DNA of 62,732 nucleotides from UBA10438 sp964432155 (GTDB taxonomy: Bacteria > Bacteroidota > Ignavibacteria > Kapaibacteriales > Kapaibacteriaceae), in NCBI GenBank assembly GCA_964432155.1, contig CAYSMF010000013.1:1-62732 (forward strand). The letters run 5' to 3'. A program made the translations under genes and the position numbers. Each line of letters starts with the position of its first letter. Position 1 is the first letter of the stretch. The notes under the pieces are model-generated. The model saw nothing but the letters and a program-made list of their open reading frames with translations. It had not been told where the DNA came from and ran no database searches. Shown here piece by piece: positions 6,325 through 16,444 of this stretch.

Positions 6325-7785
6325 ATGGCATTCGAGTTGAAATACCGGAAGGACATTTCGCAGCTGCAAAGCGACGCTGCGCATTCAACCGATCTCAAGC
6401 GTACGCTTGGTCCGATGAACCTGATCAACTTGGGTATCGGGGCAATCATCGGCGCTGGCTTGTTCTCGCTTACCGGCATCGCCGCGGCAGAGCACGCTGG
6501 TCCAGCCGTGTCGCTTTCGTTTGTGTTGGCGGCTCTTGGATGCGCATTCGCAGGTCTGTGCTATGCAGAGTTTGCAGCGATGATCCCTGTTGCTGGCAGT
6601 GCATATACGTATGCGTATGCTACGCTGGGTGAGACGCTTGCATGGGTGATTGGTTGGGACCTTGTCCTTGAATACGCTGTAGGTGCCTCGACCGTTGCCG
6701 TGTCGTGGTCGGCCTACCTTGCAAAGTTCCTGGCATACTTCAATGTGCATCTTCCTACGGCACTATCGATGTCGTATTGGCAAACGCCGCCCGAGTTAGC
6801 GGCGCAAGGCACCTATGGCATCATCAATTTGCCAGCCGTATTCATCGTGTTTGCCGTTTCGTTGCTGCTCATTCGTGGCATTCAGGAGTCGGCCCGTGCG
6901 AACGCTGTTGTGGTGTTCCTCAAGGTAGCGGTGGTGATCATCTTCATTGGTCTTGGCTTTGCGTACATCAATGCAGACAACTACACGCCGTTCATTCCAG
7001 AAAACACAGGTTCGTTTGGTCACTTCGGCTGGAGCGGTGTGATCAAGGCTGCAGGCATGGTGTTCTTCGCGTTCATCGGTTTTGACGCTGTGTCGACAGC
7101 AGCACAAGAGGCAAAGAATCCGCAGAAGGATATGCCGATCGGCATCCTTGGCTCGCTGGTGATCTGCACGATTCTGTACGTTCTGTTCTCAACCGTCATG
7201 ACGGGTGTTGCGAACTACACTGATTTCAAGGGGGCGGCTGCTCCTGTTGCTGTTGCCATCGAAAAGATGGGTGTTACATGGTTGGGCCCAGCGATTAACC
7301 TCGCCATCATTGCCGGCTACTCAAGTGTGATTCTTGTGATGCTCCTCGGTCAGTCGCGCGTGTTCTTCACGATGTCGAAGGATGGATTGCTTCCGAAGCT
7401 GTTCAGCGATTCACATCCGAAGTTCAAGACGCCTTGGAAGTCGAACCTCCTCTTCGCATTCGTTGTGAGCCTCTTTGCAGGTTTTGCTCCGATCGCCCTG
7501 GTAGGTGAAATGACATCCGTTGGTACACTCTTCGCATTCGTTGTGGTGTGTGCCGCCGTGTTGATGCTTCGCTACAAGGAACCAAATCGCGAGCGTCCGT
7601 TCAAGACGCCCCTTGTACCACTTGTACCGATCCTCGGTATCCTGTCGTGCGGTGCGTTGTTGGTGTCGTTGTGCGTGAGCGATTGGATGCACGCCGCACG
7701 ACTCTTCGTATGGCTCGGCATCGGCCAAGTGATTTACGTGATGTACAGCAAGAAGCATTCAAAGATTCGTTCAGCGCAGGCATGA
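6325..7785 (+). CDS. APC-superfamily amino acid permease (cationic amino acid transporter-like)
   Basis: A 486-residue membrane protein with about 12-13 membrane segments. The unwound TM1 motif GIGAIIGAGLF (about residues 38-48) and AFIGFDAVSTAAQE in TM6 are typical of the CAT branch of the APC superfamily (YfnA-like). It probably imports amino acids by H+ symport or exchange. The start at 6325 is preferred to 6310 because GGGGA lies at proper spacing before it. It overlaps the next permease by ATGA, so the two are translationally coupled. Confidence 0.92.
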   Translation: MAFELKYRKDISQLQSDAAHSTDLKRTLGPMNLINLGIGAIIGAGLFSLTGIAAAEHAGPAVSLSFVLAALGCAFAGLCYAEFAAMIPVAGSAYTYAYATLGETLAWVIGWDLVLEYAVGASTVAVSWSAYLAKFLAYFNVHLPTALSMSYWQTPPELAAQGTYGIINLPAVFIVFAVSLLLIRGIQESARANAVVVFLKVAVVIIFIGLGFAYINADNYTPFIPENTGSFGHFGWSGVIKAAGMVFFAFIGFDAVSTAAQEAKNPQKDMPIGILGSLVICTILYVLFSTVMTGVANYTDFKGAAAPVAVAIEKMGVTWLGPAINLAIIAGYSSVILVMLLGQSRVFFTMSKDGLLPKLFSDSHPKFKTPWKSNLLFAFVVSLFAGFAPIALVGEMTSVGTLFAFVVVCAAVLMLRYKEPNRERPFKTPLVPLVPILGILSCGALLVSLCVSDWMHAARLFVWLGIGQVIYVMYSKKHSKIRSAQA

Positions 7786-9191
7786 GTTTCCGTCGCACGC
7801 TCGGATTGTTTGACTCGACGATGGTAGTTGCCGGATCCATGATTGGGTCCGGCATCTTTATTGTGAGTGCAGACATCGCTCGTCAAGTTGGTTCGCCGTT
7901 GATGTTGCTGCTCATCTGGGCACTCACGGGCGTCCTTACGATCATCGCTGCTCTCTCGTATGGTGAGCTCGCTGGGTTGTTCCCGCAAGCGGGTGGACAG
8001 TATGTCTACCTGCGTGAGTCGTTCGGACGTCCGGCTGGATTCCTCTACGGATGGACGTTGTTTGCCGTGATTCAGACGGGCACAATAGCTGCCGTTGGAA
8101 TGGCCTTCGCAAAGTACACGTCGGTGTTCTTGCCGAGTGTGGGCGAAGCAAATGTCCTGCTCGATCTGGGTCTGTGGGGACTCAAGATCAACGGCGCACA
8201 GGTGTTTGCGATTGCAAGTATCCTTGTCCTAACGGCGATCAATACGCGTGGTGTGCACCTGGGTAAGGTGATTCAGAACACCTTCACAACAACGAAGATT
8301 GTGAGTGTGATTGCGATCGCTCTTGCCGGACTCGCTGTTGGATGGGGAAGTGGCGCATTCGATGTGAATATGAGCAGCCTCGCGACACCACAAATCGACA
8401 CACCGTCGACGATGCCGTGGCTTGCAATGGTCGCCGTCGCAATGGTTGGTTCGGTGTTCTCGAGCGACGCATGGAACAACATCACGTTTGCTGCAGCAGA
8501 GGTAAAGGAGCCAGAGCGCACGATCCCTCGTGCACTTGTCGGCGGTGTACTGCTGGTGACAGCGCTGTATATGCTCACGAACCTCGCTTATCTGTGCGTG
8601 CTTCCGCTTGGCGGAGCTGAAACCGGTGCTACTGCAATCGAGCGCGGCATTGCGTATGCGACGAATGATCGGGTCGGCGCCGCCGCCGCCGATGTGATGT
8701 TTGGTCCACTCGGTGCAGGCATCATGGCCGCACTTATCATGATCTCGACGTTTGGCTGCAACAATGGTCTGATCCTCAGCGGCGCCCGTGCGTACTATGC
8801 GATGGCAAGCGACAAGCTGTTCTTCAAGAGTGCAGCAACGCTCAATGCAGCGGGAGTACCAGCGCGCTCACTCTGGATGCAGGCTGCATGGGCAAGCCTA
8901 CTCTGTCTGAGTGGACGGTACGGTGATTTGCTCGACTATGTGGTGTTCGCTGTGCTGTTGTTCTACGTGCTGACGATCCTCGGCATTATGCGTCTTCGCA
9001 CAACACAACCAGACCTTCCACGGCCGATCAAGGCCGTTGGATATCCTGCACTTCCGATGCTCTACATCGTGATTGCACTCGGCATCTGCGTGAGTTTGTT
9101 GATCTACAAGCCAAACTACAGCTGGCCAGGCCTCATCATCGTTGCAACGGGCATCCCCGTGTACGCATGGTGGAGCCGCCGTCTGGCCTAA
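7782..9191 (+). CDS. APC-superfamily amino acid permease (second, coupled)
   Basis: A 469-residue transporter starting FRRTLGLFDSTMVVAGSMIGSGIF, the TM1 motif of the APC/LAT-like branch, with about 12 membrane segments. It differs clearly from the preceding permease, so the pair is not a recent duplication. The start at 7782 overlaps the upstream stop as ATGA; longer in-frame extensions lie inside the upstream gene. Its stop directly abuts the stop of the convergent gene at 9192. Substrate cannot be read from the sequence. Confidence 0.92.
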   Translation: MSFRRTLGLFDSTMVVAGSMIGSGIFIVSADIARQVGSPLMLLLIWALTGVLTIIAALSYGELAGLFPQAGGQYVYLRESFGRPAGFLYGWTLFAVIQTGTIAAVGMAFAKYTSVFLPSVGEANVLLDLGLWGLKINGAQVFAIASILVLTAINTRGVHLGKVIQNTFTTTKIVSVIAIALAGLAVGWGSGAFDVNMSSLATPQIDTPSTMPWLAMVAVAMVGSVFSSDAWNNITFAAAEVKEPERTIPRALVGGVLLVTALYMLTNLAYLCVLPLGGAETGATAIERGIAYATNDRVGAAAADVMFGPLGAGIMAALIMISTFGCNNGLILSGARAYYAMASDKLFFKSAATLNAAGVPARSLWMQAAWASLLCLSGRYGDLLDYVVFAVLLFYVLTILGIMRLRTTQPDLPRPIKAVGYPALPMLYIVIALGICVSLLIYKPNYSWPGLIIVATGIPVYAWWSRRLA

Positions 9192-11270
9192 TTAGCGCAC
9201 CACCTGAAGTCGTTCTGTGGTTACACCATTATCGGTTGCCACACGCACGATGTAGGGTCCGCTCGCCAACTGCTGCACAGGAATGCGCACGCTGTGTGTG
9301 CCCGCTGCCAAGCCTGCTTCGGTGATCGCGTGCACTGTTGTTCCGGTGATGTCCACGACATCGATTGCAACGTTGCTTTCGGTGGACATTGTTACCGTGA
9401 CGGTACACCATTCGGATGTTGGATTTGGTGAGAGGTCAACACCCGCTGCTGCCACTCCACGCTCGTCGTGCACACCCACGGTTGTGAGCGCTGTGATCGT
9501 ACCCTTGCCGGCATCGTACCATGACCCGCTTGCGGATGAACGCAGCACGCAGCATCGCACCATGTATTGCACTTCACCGTCGTACTTGAGGGTGTCGGCA
9601 AATGTTGTTGTTGTGATCGGACGCGTCGTGAGCTGCTTCCATGAACCACTTGTTCCAACCTTGCGATAGACGTCGTAGCCGTCCACCTTGCTTGTTGGTG
9701 CTGTCCATTGGAGTGCTTTCACGTTCGATGGCTCGATGCGCGACACCAGACTCTGTACTGTTGGAATCGGCGTCATCCACGCACGCAGCGTTGGATCGCC
9801 AAGCAGTGCGATGTGCACCTGGCGATCACCCACGGATGCAATGGCATTACCACTGGCCTGCACGATAATCGAGGGGATGTAGTTGCCAAGCTGGTTGCCA
9901 ACCAACGGACGATTGTTCTGCGAGAGACGAGTGCTAAAGCCGATGGTCTCGCCCAGTGCCATGTGGTGCATGTACCAGTGCGGACGTCCCGACCATGCAC
10001 ATGTGAGCACGCGAGGCAGGGATGCAACAGCTGCCCGCAGCAGATTGTTGCGAGTGTTCCAGTCTCCGAAGTAACTGCCGAATAAGAAGCTAAACACGGC
10101 ATTGACCGGCTTACTTGTAAAGTCGGCTGTTGTGCCAACTCCGCCAGCGCTCGCATCCGATCCCGCGCCACAGCCGTACCCGAACAACCACGTTGTTGGA
10201 CCACCCAAGTCGGTGAAGAAGTCTCCTGCATTCACAGCTGTGTCGCCGGCAAATCCACCGAAGCTGCGCCATGCAGAAGCTGCAAACACTTCGCCATAGG
10301 TACCGAAGTTATCATCGATGATTGCACCCACTCGCACCGTCCACTGTCCGGTACGGAAGGCCGCATTCTTCGCGAAGTAGCGACGTAACAGTTCCGTCTC
10401 GCTCTCCTTGAATGCAGGCATATCGAAGAAGTCGATACGTCCAACAGGGATCTCGACATCTGTTGCGAACTGGCTCTGATCGTACTTGCCGTCCTTCGGT
10501 ACGTTGGCATTCACGACACGACTCGTGTTGTTCACGGTCGTGATGTTGTCGGTATAGTTGCCATCGATGTCGCCATAAATACCATCAGCAGGCCAAGCCC
10601 CTTGATGATCAGGCACGTGACCATCAGGAGCAATATTGCCGGCATACGGCACGGGCACGCGACCAATAAGCAGAATGGCACCAACGGCCGGCGTAGCATT
10701 TCGTGCTTCGTCCTTGATGATCGTGCGAACGCGCTCCACCTTGCTTGCGTCAAAGGCTTCTGCCCGGGGTACGACGCGCGTGGTGGTGGCCCATCCCTCT
10801 GCTTCGAGATTGTCTGCGAGTGTTTCAAGCTCCGACGTGAGTGGACCCATCATTGTGCTGTCTACCAGCAGCAGAACACGTGTGCGGAGTACTGGCGGAA
10901 CCTTGATGCCGCTGTAGAGGTAGCCTGTTGCGTAAAACTGTGCGGCACTCGTCCCTGATCCCTTCGTCAGGAATCGCAGCAGACGATATTCATATCCCGT
11001 GCCGATTGTCACGTTACGGTCGGTCCAGGTTGCCCCTTTCCCCACGACAGAGTCAACCGGATTTGCTGGGAACGACGCAGCTTCCTTGCTTTTACGCCAG
11101 ATGTAGACAAACCCTTGGCCATCATCGGCGGGCCATTGTAGCTGAATCGACGGTGCCGGGTTCTCTGTAGTGGTCGCCCAGACACGCATACCAATATCCT
11201 TTGGGGTCTGTGCGACTGATGCGATGCCACATAGGGCAAAGCCCACGGCAGTAAGGATGAAATGCTTCAT
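9192..11270 (-). CDS. Secreted gingipain-like (C25-type fold) protein with T9SS type A sorting domain
   Basis: A 692-residue protein with a signal peptide (MKHFILTAVGFALCGIASVAQ), an early Fn3-like beta domain, a caspase/gingipain-like alpha/beta domain (about 150-500; ILLIGRVPVPYAGN, then GIYGDIDGNYTD), an Fn3-like domain (about 520-600) and a C-terminal sorting domain (LSPNPTSEWCTVTV to SGPYIVRV). It is probably exported by T9SS and anchored on the surface. The start at 11270 follows GGAGGG; a longer frame upstream crosses the promoter. The usual His (GHG) and Cys motifs of C25 peptidases are not evident (FGYGCGAGSD instead), so activity is doubtful. Confidence 0.82.
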   Translation of the reverse strand: MKHFILTAVGFALCGIASVAQTPKDIGMRVWATTTENPAPSIQLQWPADDGQGFVYIWRKSKEAASFPANPVDSVVGKGATWTDRNVTIGTGYEYRLLRFLTKGSGTSAAQFYATGYLYSGIKVPPVLRTRVLLLVDSTMMGPLTSELETLADNLEAEGWATTTRVVPRAEAFDASKVERVRTIIKDEARNATPAVGAILLIGRVPVPYAGNIAPDGHVPDHQGAWPADGIYGDIDGNYTDNITTVNNTSRVVNANVPKDGKYDQSQFATDVEIPVGRIDFFDMPAFKESETELLRRYFAKNAAFRTGQWTVRVGAIIDDNFGTYGEVFAASAWRSFGGFAGDTAVNAGDFFTDLGGPTTWLFGYGCGAGSDASAGGVGTTADFTSKPVNAVFSFLFGSYFGDWNTRNNLLRAAVASLPRVLTCAWSGRPHWYMHHMALGETIGFSTRLSQNNRPLVGNQLGNYIPSIIVQASGNAIASVGDRQVHIALLGDPTLRAWMTPIPTVQSLVSRIEPSNVKALQWTAPTSKVDGYDVYRKVGTSGSWKQLTTRPITTTTFADTLKYDGEVQYMVRCCVLRSSASGSWYDAGKGTITALTTVGVHDERGVAAAGVDLSPNPTSEWCTVTVTMSTESNVAIDVVDITGTTVHAITEAGLAAGTHSVRIPVQQLASGPYIVRVATDNGVTTERLQVVR

Positions 11271-11306
11271 GATTTGGCCCTCCAACTGTGACGTCATGCG
11301 TAGTGC

Positions 11307-11314
11307 GAAAGATA
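11307..11314 (-). promoter_or_regulatory. Promoter -7 element TATCTTTC for the gingipain-like gene
   Basis: One base from TAnnTTTG, about 36 bases upstream of the ATG at 11270. The divergent gene carries the identical octamer in the other direction. Confidence 0.5.
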
Positions 11315-11349
11315 GCACGGAAAGGGGCCTTCCAGACAACCCGATGTCG

Positions 11350-11357
11350 TATCTTTC
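11350..11357 (+). promoter_or_regulatory. Promoter -7 element TATCTTTC for the 1683-residue protein
   Basis: The same octamer as the divergent promoter, 34 bases before the ATG at 11392. The shared element suggests the two surface-protein genes respond together (inference). Confidence 0.5.
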
Positions 11358-11391
11358 CATCGCTTGACGTCTATCTGTAGGGGGTACAACA

Positions 11392-14300
11392 ATGCACCGC
11401 GTTCTGCACATCTGGGTACGTGCGCTCATCGCACTTTGCTCGCTGGTTGCCGCACTTCCCGCGGCCGCGCAATTCCCACCTGCGTGCGACTCTCGCAAAG
11501 AGTGCGTCGGCACGGCTGTGACGTTTACTGTCAATAGCGGACGGAATGCGCACTTCATGGAGCTCGCGCGGAATCCTATCCGCGCTCGTCAAACAGCGAT
11601 GACGTTTGAACTGTGGATGCGTGTTGATCGACAGGCCGGAAAACGTCAATTCGTAGGTGGACTCTGGGGTCCGAATACCGACTTCAACGATGTGTTCATC
11701 GTCTACATCGATGAAAACGACGACCTCGTGTTCGAAGTCAACGGTGATCAGGGTGAATTGAAAGATGTTGACAACACCGTTGTGCGCGCATCTGCGCAAG
11801 CACTGTACTCCGGGTGGCATCACATCGCAGCCGTATTCGATGGAAGTCAGACGAGCGTCGCGCTCTACATCGACGGTGTCCTTGCGGCTGGACCAGTAGC
11901 GAATCCTGCATATCCTGCACGGTACCTCAAGCAACTTGATCGCGGTGATCTGCCGCTTCTCATTGGCTCCTGCAACGGTGTTGCCGACGATCAGCAACTC
12001 TACCGCACACTCAAGGGGCAAGTCGACGAGATTCGTGTGTGGGATCGCGCTCTTACAGCTGCAGAATTGTTGTGTCAGAAGGATCGCTCGCTCAATGGCA
12101 ACGAAGCCGGCTTGCGTGCCTATCTGCGCTGTAATGAACCTGCGAATAACATTGTACAGTGTTGCGATGCAACGGGCAACGCACATACTGGCTTGCTTCG
12201 CTCTGGTGCGTCGAACCAAGCATCAAACAGGACAGCTCCACGCACGTTGGTGGTAAGTCCAGCGGAGATCAAGGAAGAGATAAAATGCGACACAACTCGG
12301 ACGTGGACGTTCACGATGTCAGACACGTCGATCTGCGGAAGTAGCGCCGCACTTGTCATGCGCGGACCCGAAGCATCGTTGTTTACTGTTACCCCAGCGA
12401 ACGTAACATTTGTCCCGGGCACACCAGTAACAGTCACGGTGGTCTATCGCGGAACTAACGTCGGAACGTTTGTCGACACGCTTGAAGTACGTCCGACAAA
12501 TCGTTGTGGATTGCCGAACACACGTATACGGTTTGAACTCAATCGCATAACCGAGATCAACGTGTCTCGTGGCAGGGTGTTGTTTGATTCGCTCTGGGTA
12601 GGGTGTCTCGATAAGACCTATATCGACTCGACAGTGATCATCTGTAATACGTCTGATCAGATCGGACGACCTCGGACAATAACGATCTCGAGCATGAACG
12701 CGCGCGAACCGCAAGGTTATCGCGTTGTGGGAACAACCTTCCCGCTGCGTATCCCGCCGGGTGAGTGCGTCACAGTGACAATTCGCTCGCTTGTTCGCGA
12801 TACCACTGCCGATTACCTGGATACAATTCAAGTGATCTCCGATGATATCTGTCAGCGCACGCCAATTCGCATTGCGTTGCAGGGACGATCGCAGGAAGTG
12901 ATCTCGATTCGCACGCCGGATGGATCACGTCGCATCGATACGATGCGATTTGAGAATACATGTCCAGGTCTGCTAAGTGCTCCACGCGACTATGTATGGC
13001 AGAATCTAACGTTGACGGCGATTCAGATTGATACCGTTATCGTACCGAAGGACTTCACGCATTACCGTCTGCGGTTCCCGTATGTCCTGAATCCAAAGAC
13101 GGGATATCCGGGCAATGCCGTTCGCTTCCTGCCGCGCCAACCGGGCGTTGTGTTCGATTCGATCATCATCCGCACGCGTATTGATGGCTGTGTGATCGAA
13201 CGCAAGATCTACGTCACAGGTCGCGGCCTCGATAACAAGGTGGAGTGGTCGATCAACGGACTGGTTGATTTTGGTACGGTGATCGTTGGACAGCAGAAGA
13301 CGATTAATATTCGTGCCCGCAACAACAGCAAGTTCGATCAGCTGAACGTTGCCTTGTACGTCGAGAAAGGTGAATCGTTCGCCCTCCTCGCGGGTACGGG
13401 GCGCTCCATTCGTCCTGGTGATTCGGTGATCATTCCCGTCACCTTCCGTCCGACAGACTCGCTTGAGTATCTCGATCGCCTATGTCTGTTCGAAACGCGA
13501 TGCTATACCGTCGACTGTATTGATCTGCGTGGCAAGGGCATTCTTCAGACATTCCGCGCGTCACCATTGGTGATGGAAACGCAGAATGTAGTCGCGTGCT
13601 CGGAACGTCGCGACTCGGTCTACATCGTCAACATGCTATCGACAGCAGCAACGATCGACTCATTGACCTTCGTGGATCTCAGCGGTGGACGCCTGACGAT
13701 TGTTGATCCGCCTCTGCCATGGGTGAACAAGTCGATCACCATCCCTGGTGGCGATTCAGCACTCTTCATCACGAACTACCGTCCGAATGATGTCACGGCT
13801 GATCGTGCAGATCGCGCCTACATTCGGTATCGCAGTGTCGATAGGGCAGAGTGGCAAGTGCAGCTCATTGGAACGTCTGCTACACCGAAGATCTTCGTTA
13901 CGCAGCTCACGGCATTCGGAACGGTGGAAGTAGGCGATACACGTCAGTCGACGTTGATCGTTGAGAACACCTCGTCGCTTCCGATCCGACTCGATAGTAT
14001 GACAATCGGTGCGGGGTATACTATCCTCAGCACCAGCAGGCCACTGCCAGTTGTCCTTGCCCCGCGCGATTCTATTCGCGTTGTCGTGGAATTCCGACCA
14101 GATGCTGCGCGGACGTTTGATGCCAACATCACGGTGTACTCGAATGATCCATGCGTCATTAAGGGTGCCGGTAAGCTGAGCGGACGCGGCGTGATCCTCA
14201 AACTCGAGAATGCTCTGAGCCTTGTGAACTTCGGCTATGCCCGACCATGCGAATGCCTTGATCGCTCCGTCGAGCTCCTCAATGCATCGCTGCGATTCGA

Positions 14301-16443
14301 CATGATTGTCGATAGTATGTGGATCGACAGTGTTGGAGTGCCCGGAGGGAAGCCACAGTTCTTTACGTGGCGATCGAAGTTCTCGCCAACCGGCGTTGTA
14401 CCGTACACGATCCCGCCTGGTGAGCGCGACACGGTGGTTATCTCGTTCTGTCCGCGCACACCGGCAGAGACGAATCAGATGGACTGCAAGGCAATGCTCA
14501 ACATCAGTGCTCGCGGTTCACAGTGGTCGGCAAACTTGGAGACCTTCCTGATTGGTAAGCGTGCGCTTACCTTCCGTCCAACACCGTCGTCTGTGCAATT
14601 CCCATACGGCGTGGTCGACGTGATCAGTCCAGCGAGTCAGCGCGTCGATGTCCGAATTCCAGACTACACGCTCAATCCTGGTCAAGACCAGGTGGTTATC
14701 GATTCTGTCACGTTCGAGCCAAACGAACGGGTGTTCCTTGTGGATGCACCAACAACGTGGCCACAGGTTATCAATCCTGGCGACACCCTCAAGCTCAACA
14801 TTCGCCAGCGTCCGCGTGCTCCACGTGATTATCGTGCACGCTTGAAGCTGTGGATGAGCAAGCCATGCGTTGGGTGGGATACCACCGTGTTGGTGCGCGG
14901 CGGTGGATTCGCACAGACTCGAGGTTTGCAGTTCACATTCAGTCAGGGACGCGCACTGCCCGATACCTTCACAATGGTATCGTGCGACACGCTCTACGTG
15001 CCGCTGTACAGTTCCATCAAGATTGACGCATCGGTGGTCGACGTGACCATGCGCGTTGATTATGATTCGACGCAGCTTCGTTTGCTCGACGTGACCTCGC
15101 CGCTGTTGGCCAATTCGTGTTCATCGGCGACAGGGGGCGTGCAGTTCACACCATCGCGGACGATCGCGCCATCGATGTATGGTGGACAGAACATCTTGTT
15201 GAAGAACTTCTGCGGAATCGACTCGCTGAGTCCGTTCGCCGTAATGAGCTTCGTCACCCTCGCGAATAATCGTGCTAACAGTCGAATAACCATCGACAGT
15301 ATCAACTTCGATACGGAAGATGTGATTCTCTACAAGCTGATTGCAACAGGTGATCGAGGAACAATCATTGCACAGAAGTCTGAGATTGTCCTTCAGAATG
15401 AACCACAGTTCGATTCCGTCCGCATTCTTGAGTGCGTTGATCGTACACTCACCGTGATCAATACCGGTGATGTGGCCAACGCGGTTGACATGCTCCTCGA
15501 CCTACCGTCAACGGTGACCGTTGTGGGCTCTGTTCCGCCGATGGGCGGACTCGTCGCGCCGGGCGATTCAGCGGTGATCACGCTACGCTTCTGTCCTCGT
15601 GCAGAAATGGCAGTTGATTCAGCCGTTACCGGCGTGAGCCTTACGCCATGCGAAGTACGCGACACATCGGTCGTACGCGGATTCGGCTACGCTCCAGAGT
15701 TCGACGTAACGCTCGCGCCGACGCGTACGTTCTTCTTACCGGATTCGATCTCTGCGACGATTGGCGATACGATCGAGATCCCGATTATGATCGATAAGGA
15801 TATCTCTGCCACGTATGGTGGTGTGACGTACTTCCTGAATGGACTGAACTTCAATGTGAACCTGGCCTACGTGCCGCGATCACTGAAGTTCCTCGATGTG
15901 TCATTCCTGGCCGAGCCGACGGCAACAGCTGTTACATCAACACTGGGCGACATTGAGTTTGCTGTTCGTGGTGCCGATACGATTCGCTCCGGACCATTCG
16001 CACGCGTACGATATGTGGTGATGGTGCCGGAAGTCGCGCAGTCAGATGTGAGCGTTACATCTCGTGGATTTACCTCCGACTCGTTGCAATTCCTCGATGT
16101 GATCCCAGCTGGCGGTCGCGCTCCGGTGGTCACGGGCGAGCGATGCAACGTCACGGTTGTTCGCTATGCAACGGTTGGACGTCCGATGATGCATGTCACT
16201 CCACAGCCTGTGCGTGATGAAGCGCTTATCACCTTCCGCATGCAAGAAACTGTGCCCGTTGTGATCGACATCGTCGATGCACGCGGCATTGTTGTAACGC
16301 AGCTTCTTGATGGAACGACGACCTTGCCAGGAGGTGAGTACGCCGTTCGTGCATCAACGGCTGAACTTCCTTCAGGCATGTACATCGTCCGCTTGCAAGC
16401 AGGCGTGTTTAGCCAGAACATCCCGTTTGTTGTGGCCAAATAA
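11392..16443 (+). CDS. Giant secreted LamG / choice-of-anchor-D repeat protein with T9SS type A sorting domain
   Basis: A 1683-residue protein. It has a signal peptide (cleaved after LPAAAQ), then a LamG/concanavalin-like domain (about 45-230; TFELWMRVDRQAGKRQF, GWHHIAAVFDGS). A series of ASH / choice-of-anchor-D immunoglobulin-like repeats of about 100 residues follows, recognisable by ...DFGTVIVGQQKT... and PxTFRPTDSLEY. Two cohesin-like domains (about 1180-1330 and 1436-1560) precede the C-terminal sorting domain (about 1600-1683; GMYIVRLQAG). It is probably a surface adhesin or glycan-binding protein exported by T9SS. Many cysteines recur in the repeats. The flavoprotein gene starts 1 bp after its stop. 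Confidence 0.88.
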   Translation: MHRVLHIWVRALIALCSLVAALPAAAQFPPACDSRKECVGTAVTFTVNSGRNAHFMELARNPIRARQTAMTFELWMRVDRQAGKRQFVGGLWGPNTDFNDVFIVYIDENDDLVFEVNGDQGELKDVDNTVVRASAQALYSGWHHIAAVFDGSQTSVALYIDGVLAAGPVANPAYPARYLKQLDRGDLPLLIGSCNGVADDQQLYRTLKGQVDEIRVWDRALTAAELLCQKDRSLNGNEAGLRAYLRCNEPANNIVQCCDATGNAHTGLLRSGASNQASNRTAPRTLVVSPAEIKEEIKCDTTRTWTFTMSDTSICGSSAALVMRGPEASLFTVTPANVTFVPGTPVTVTVVYRGTNVGTFVDTLEVRPTNRCGLPNTRIRFELNRITEINVSRGRVLFDSLWVGCLDKTYIDSTVIICNTSDQIGRPRTITISSMNAREPQGYRVVGTTFPLRIPPGECVTVTIRSLVRDTTADYLDTIQVISDDICQRTPIRIALQGRSQEVISIRTPDGSRRIDTMRFENTCPGLLSAPRDYVWQNLTLTAIQIDTVIVPKDFTHYRLRFPYVLNPKTGYPGNAVRFLPRQPGVVFDSIIIRTRIDGCVIERKIYVTGRGLDNKVEWSINGLVDFGTVIVGQQKTINIRARNNSKFDQLNVALYVEKGESFALLAGTGRSIRPGDSVIIPVTFRPTDSLEYLDRLCLFETRCYTVDCIDLRGKGILQTFRASPLVMETQNVVACSERRDSVYIVNMLSTAATIDSLTFVDLSGGRLTIVDPPLPWVNKSITIPGGDSALFITNYRPNDVTADRADRAYIRYRSVDRAEWQVQLIGTSATPKIFVTQLTAFGTVEVGDTRQSTLIVENTSSLPIRLDSMTIGAGYTILSTSRPLPVVLAPRDSIRVVVEFRPDAARTFDANITVYSNDPCVIKGAGKLSGRGVILKLENALSLVNFGYARPCECLDRSVELLNASLRFDMIVDSMWIDSVGVPGGKPQFFTWRSKFSPTGVVPYTIPPGERDTVVISFCPRTPAETNQMDCKAMLNISARGSQWSANLETFLIGKRALTFRPTPSSVQFPYGVVDVISPASQRVDVRIPDYTLNPGQDQVVIDSVTFEPNERVFLVDAPTTWPQVINPGDTLKLNIRQRPRAPRDYRARLKLWMSKPCVGWDTTVLVRGGGFAQTRGLQFTFSQGRALPDTFTMVSCDTLYVPLYSSIKIDASVVDVTMRVDYDSTQLRLLDVTSPLLANSCSSATGGVQFTPSRTIAPSMYGGQNILLKNFCGIDSLSPFAVMSFVTLANNRANSRITIDSINFDTEDVILYKLIATGDRGTIIAQKSEIVLQNEPQFDSVRILECVDRTLTVINTGDVANAVDMLLDLPSTVTVVGSVPPMGGLVAPGDSAVITLRFCPRAEMAVDSAVTGVSLTPCEVRDTSVVRGFGYAPEFDVTLAPTRTFFLPDSISATIGDTIEIPIMIDKDISATYGGVTYFLNGLNFNVNLAYVPRSLKFLDVSFLAEPTATAVTSTLGDIEFAVRGADTIRSGPFARVRYVVMVPEVAQSDVSVTSRGFTSDSLQFLDVIPAGGRAPVVTGERCNVTVVRYATVGRPMMHVTPQPVRDEALITFRMQETVPVVIDIVDARGIVVTQLLDGTTTLPGGEYAVRASTAELPSGMYIVRLQAGVFSQNIPFVVAK

Positions 16444-16444
16444 C

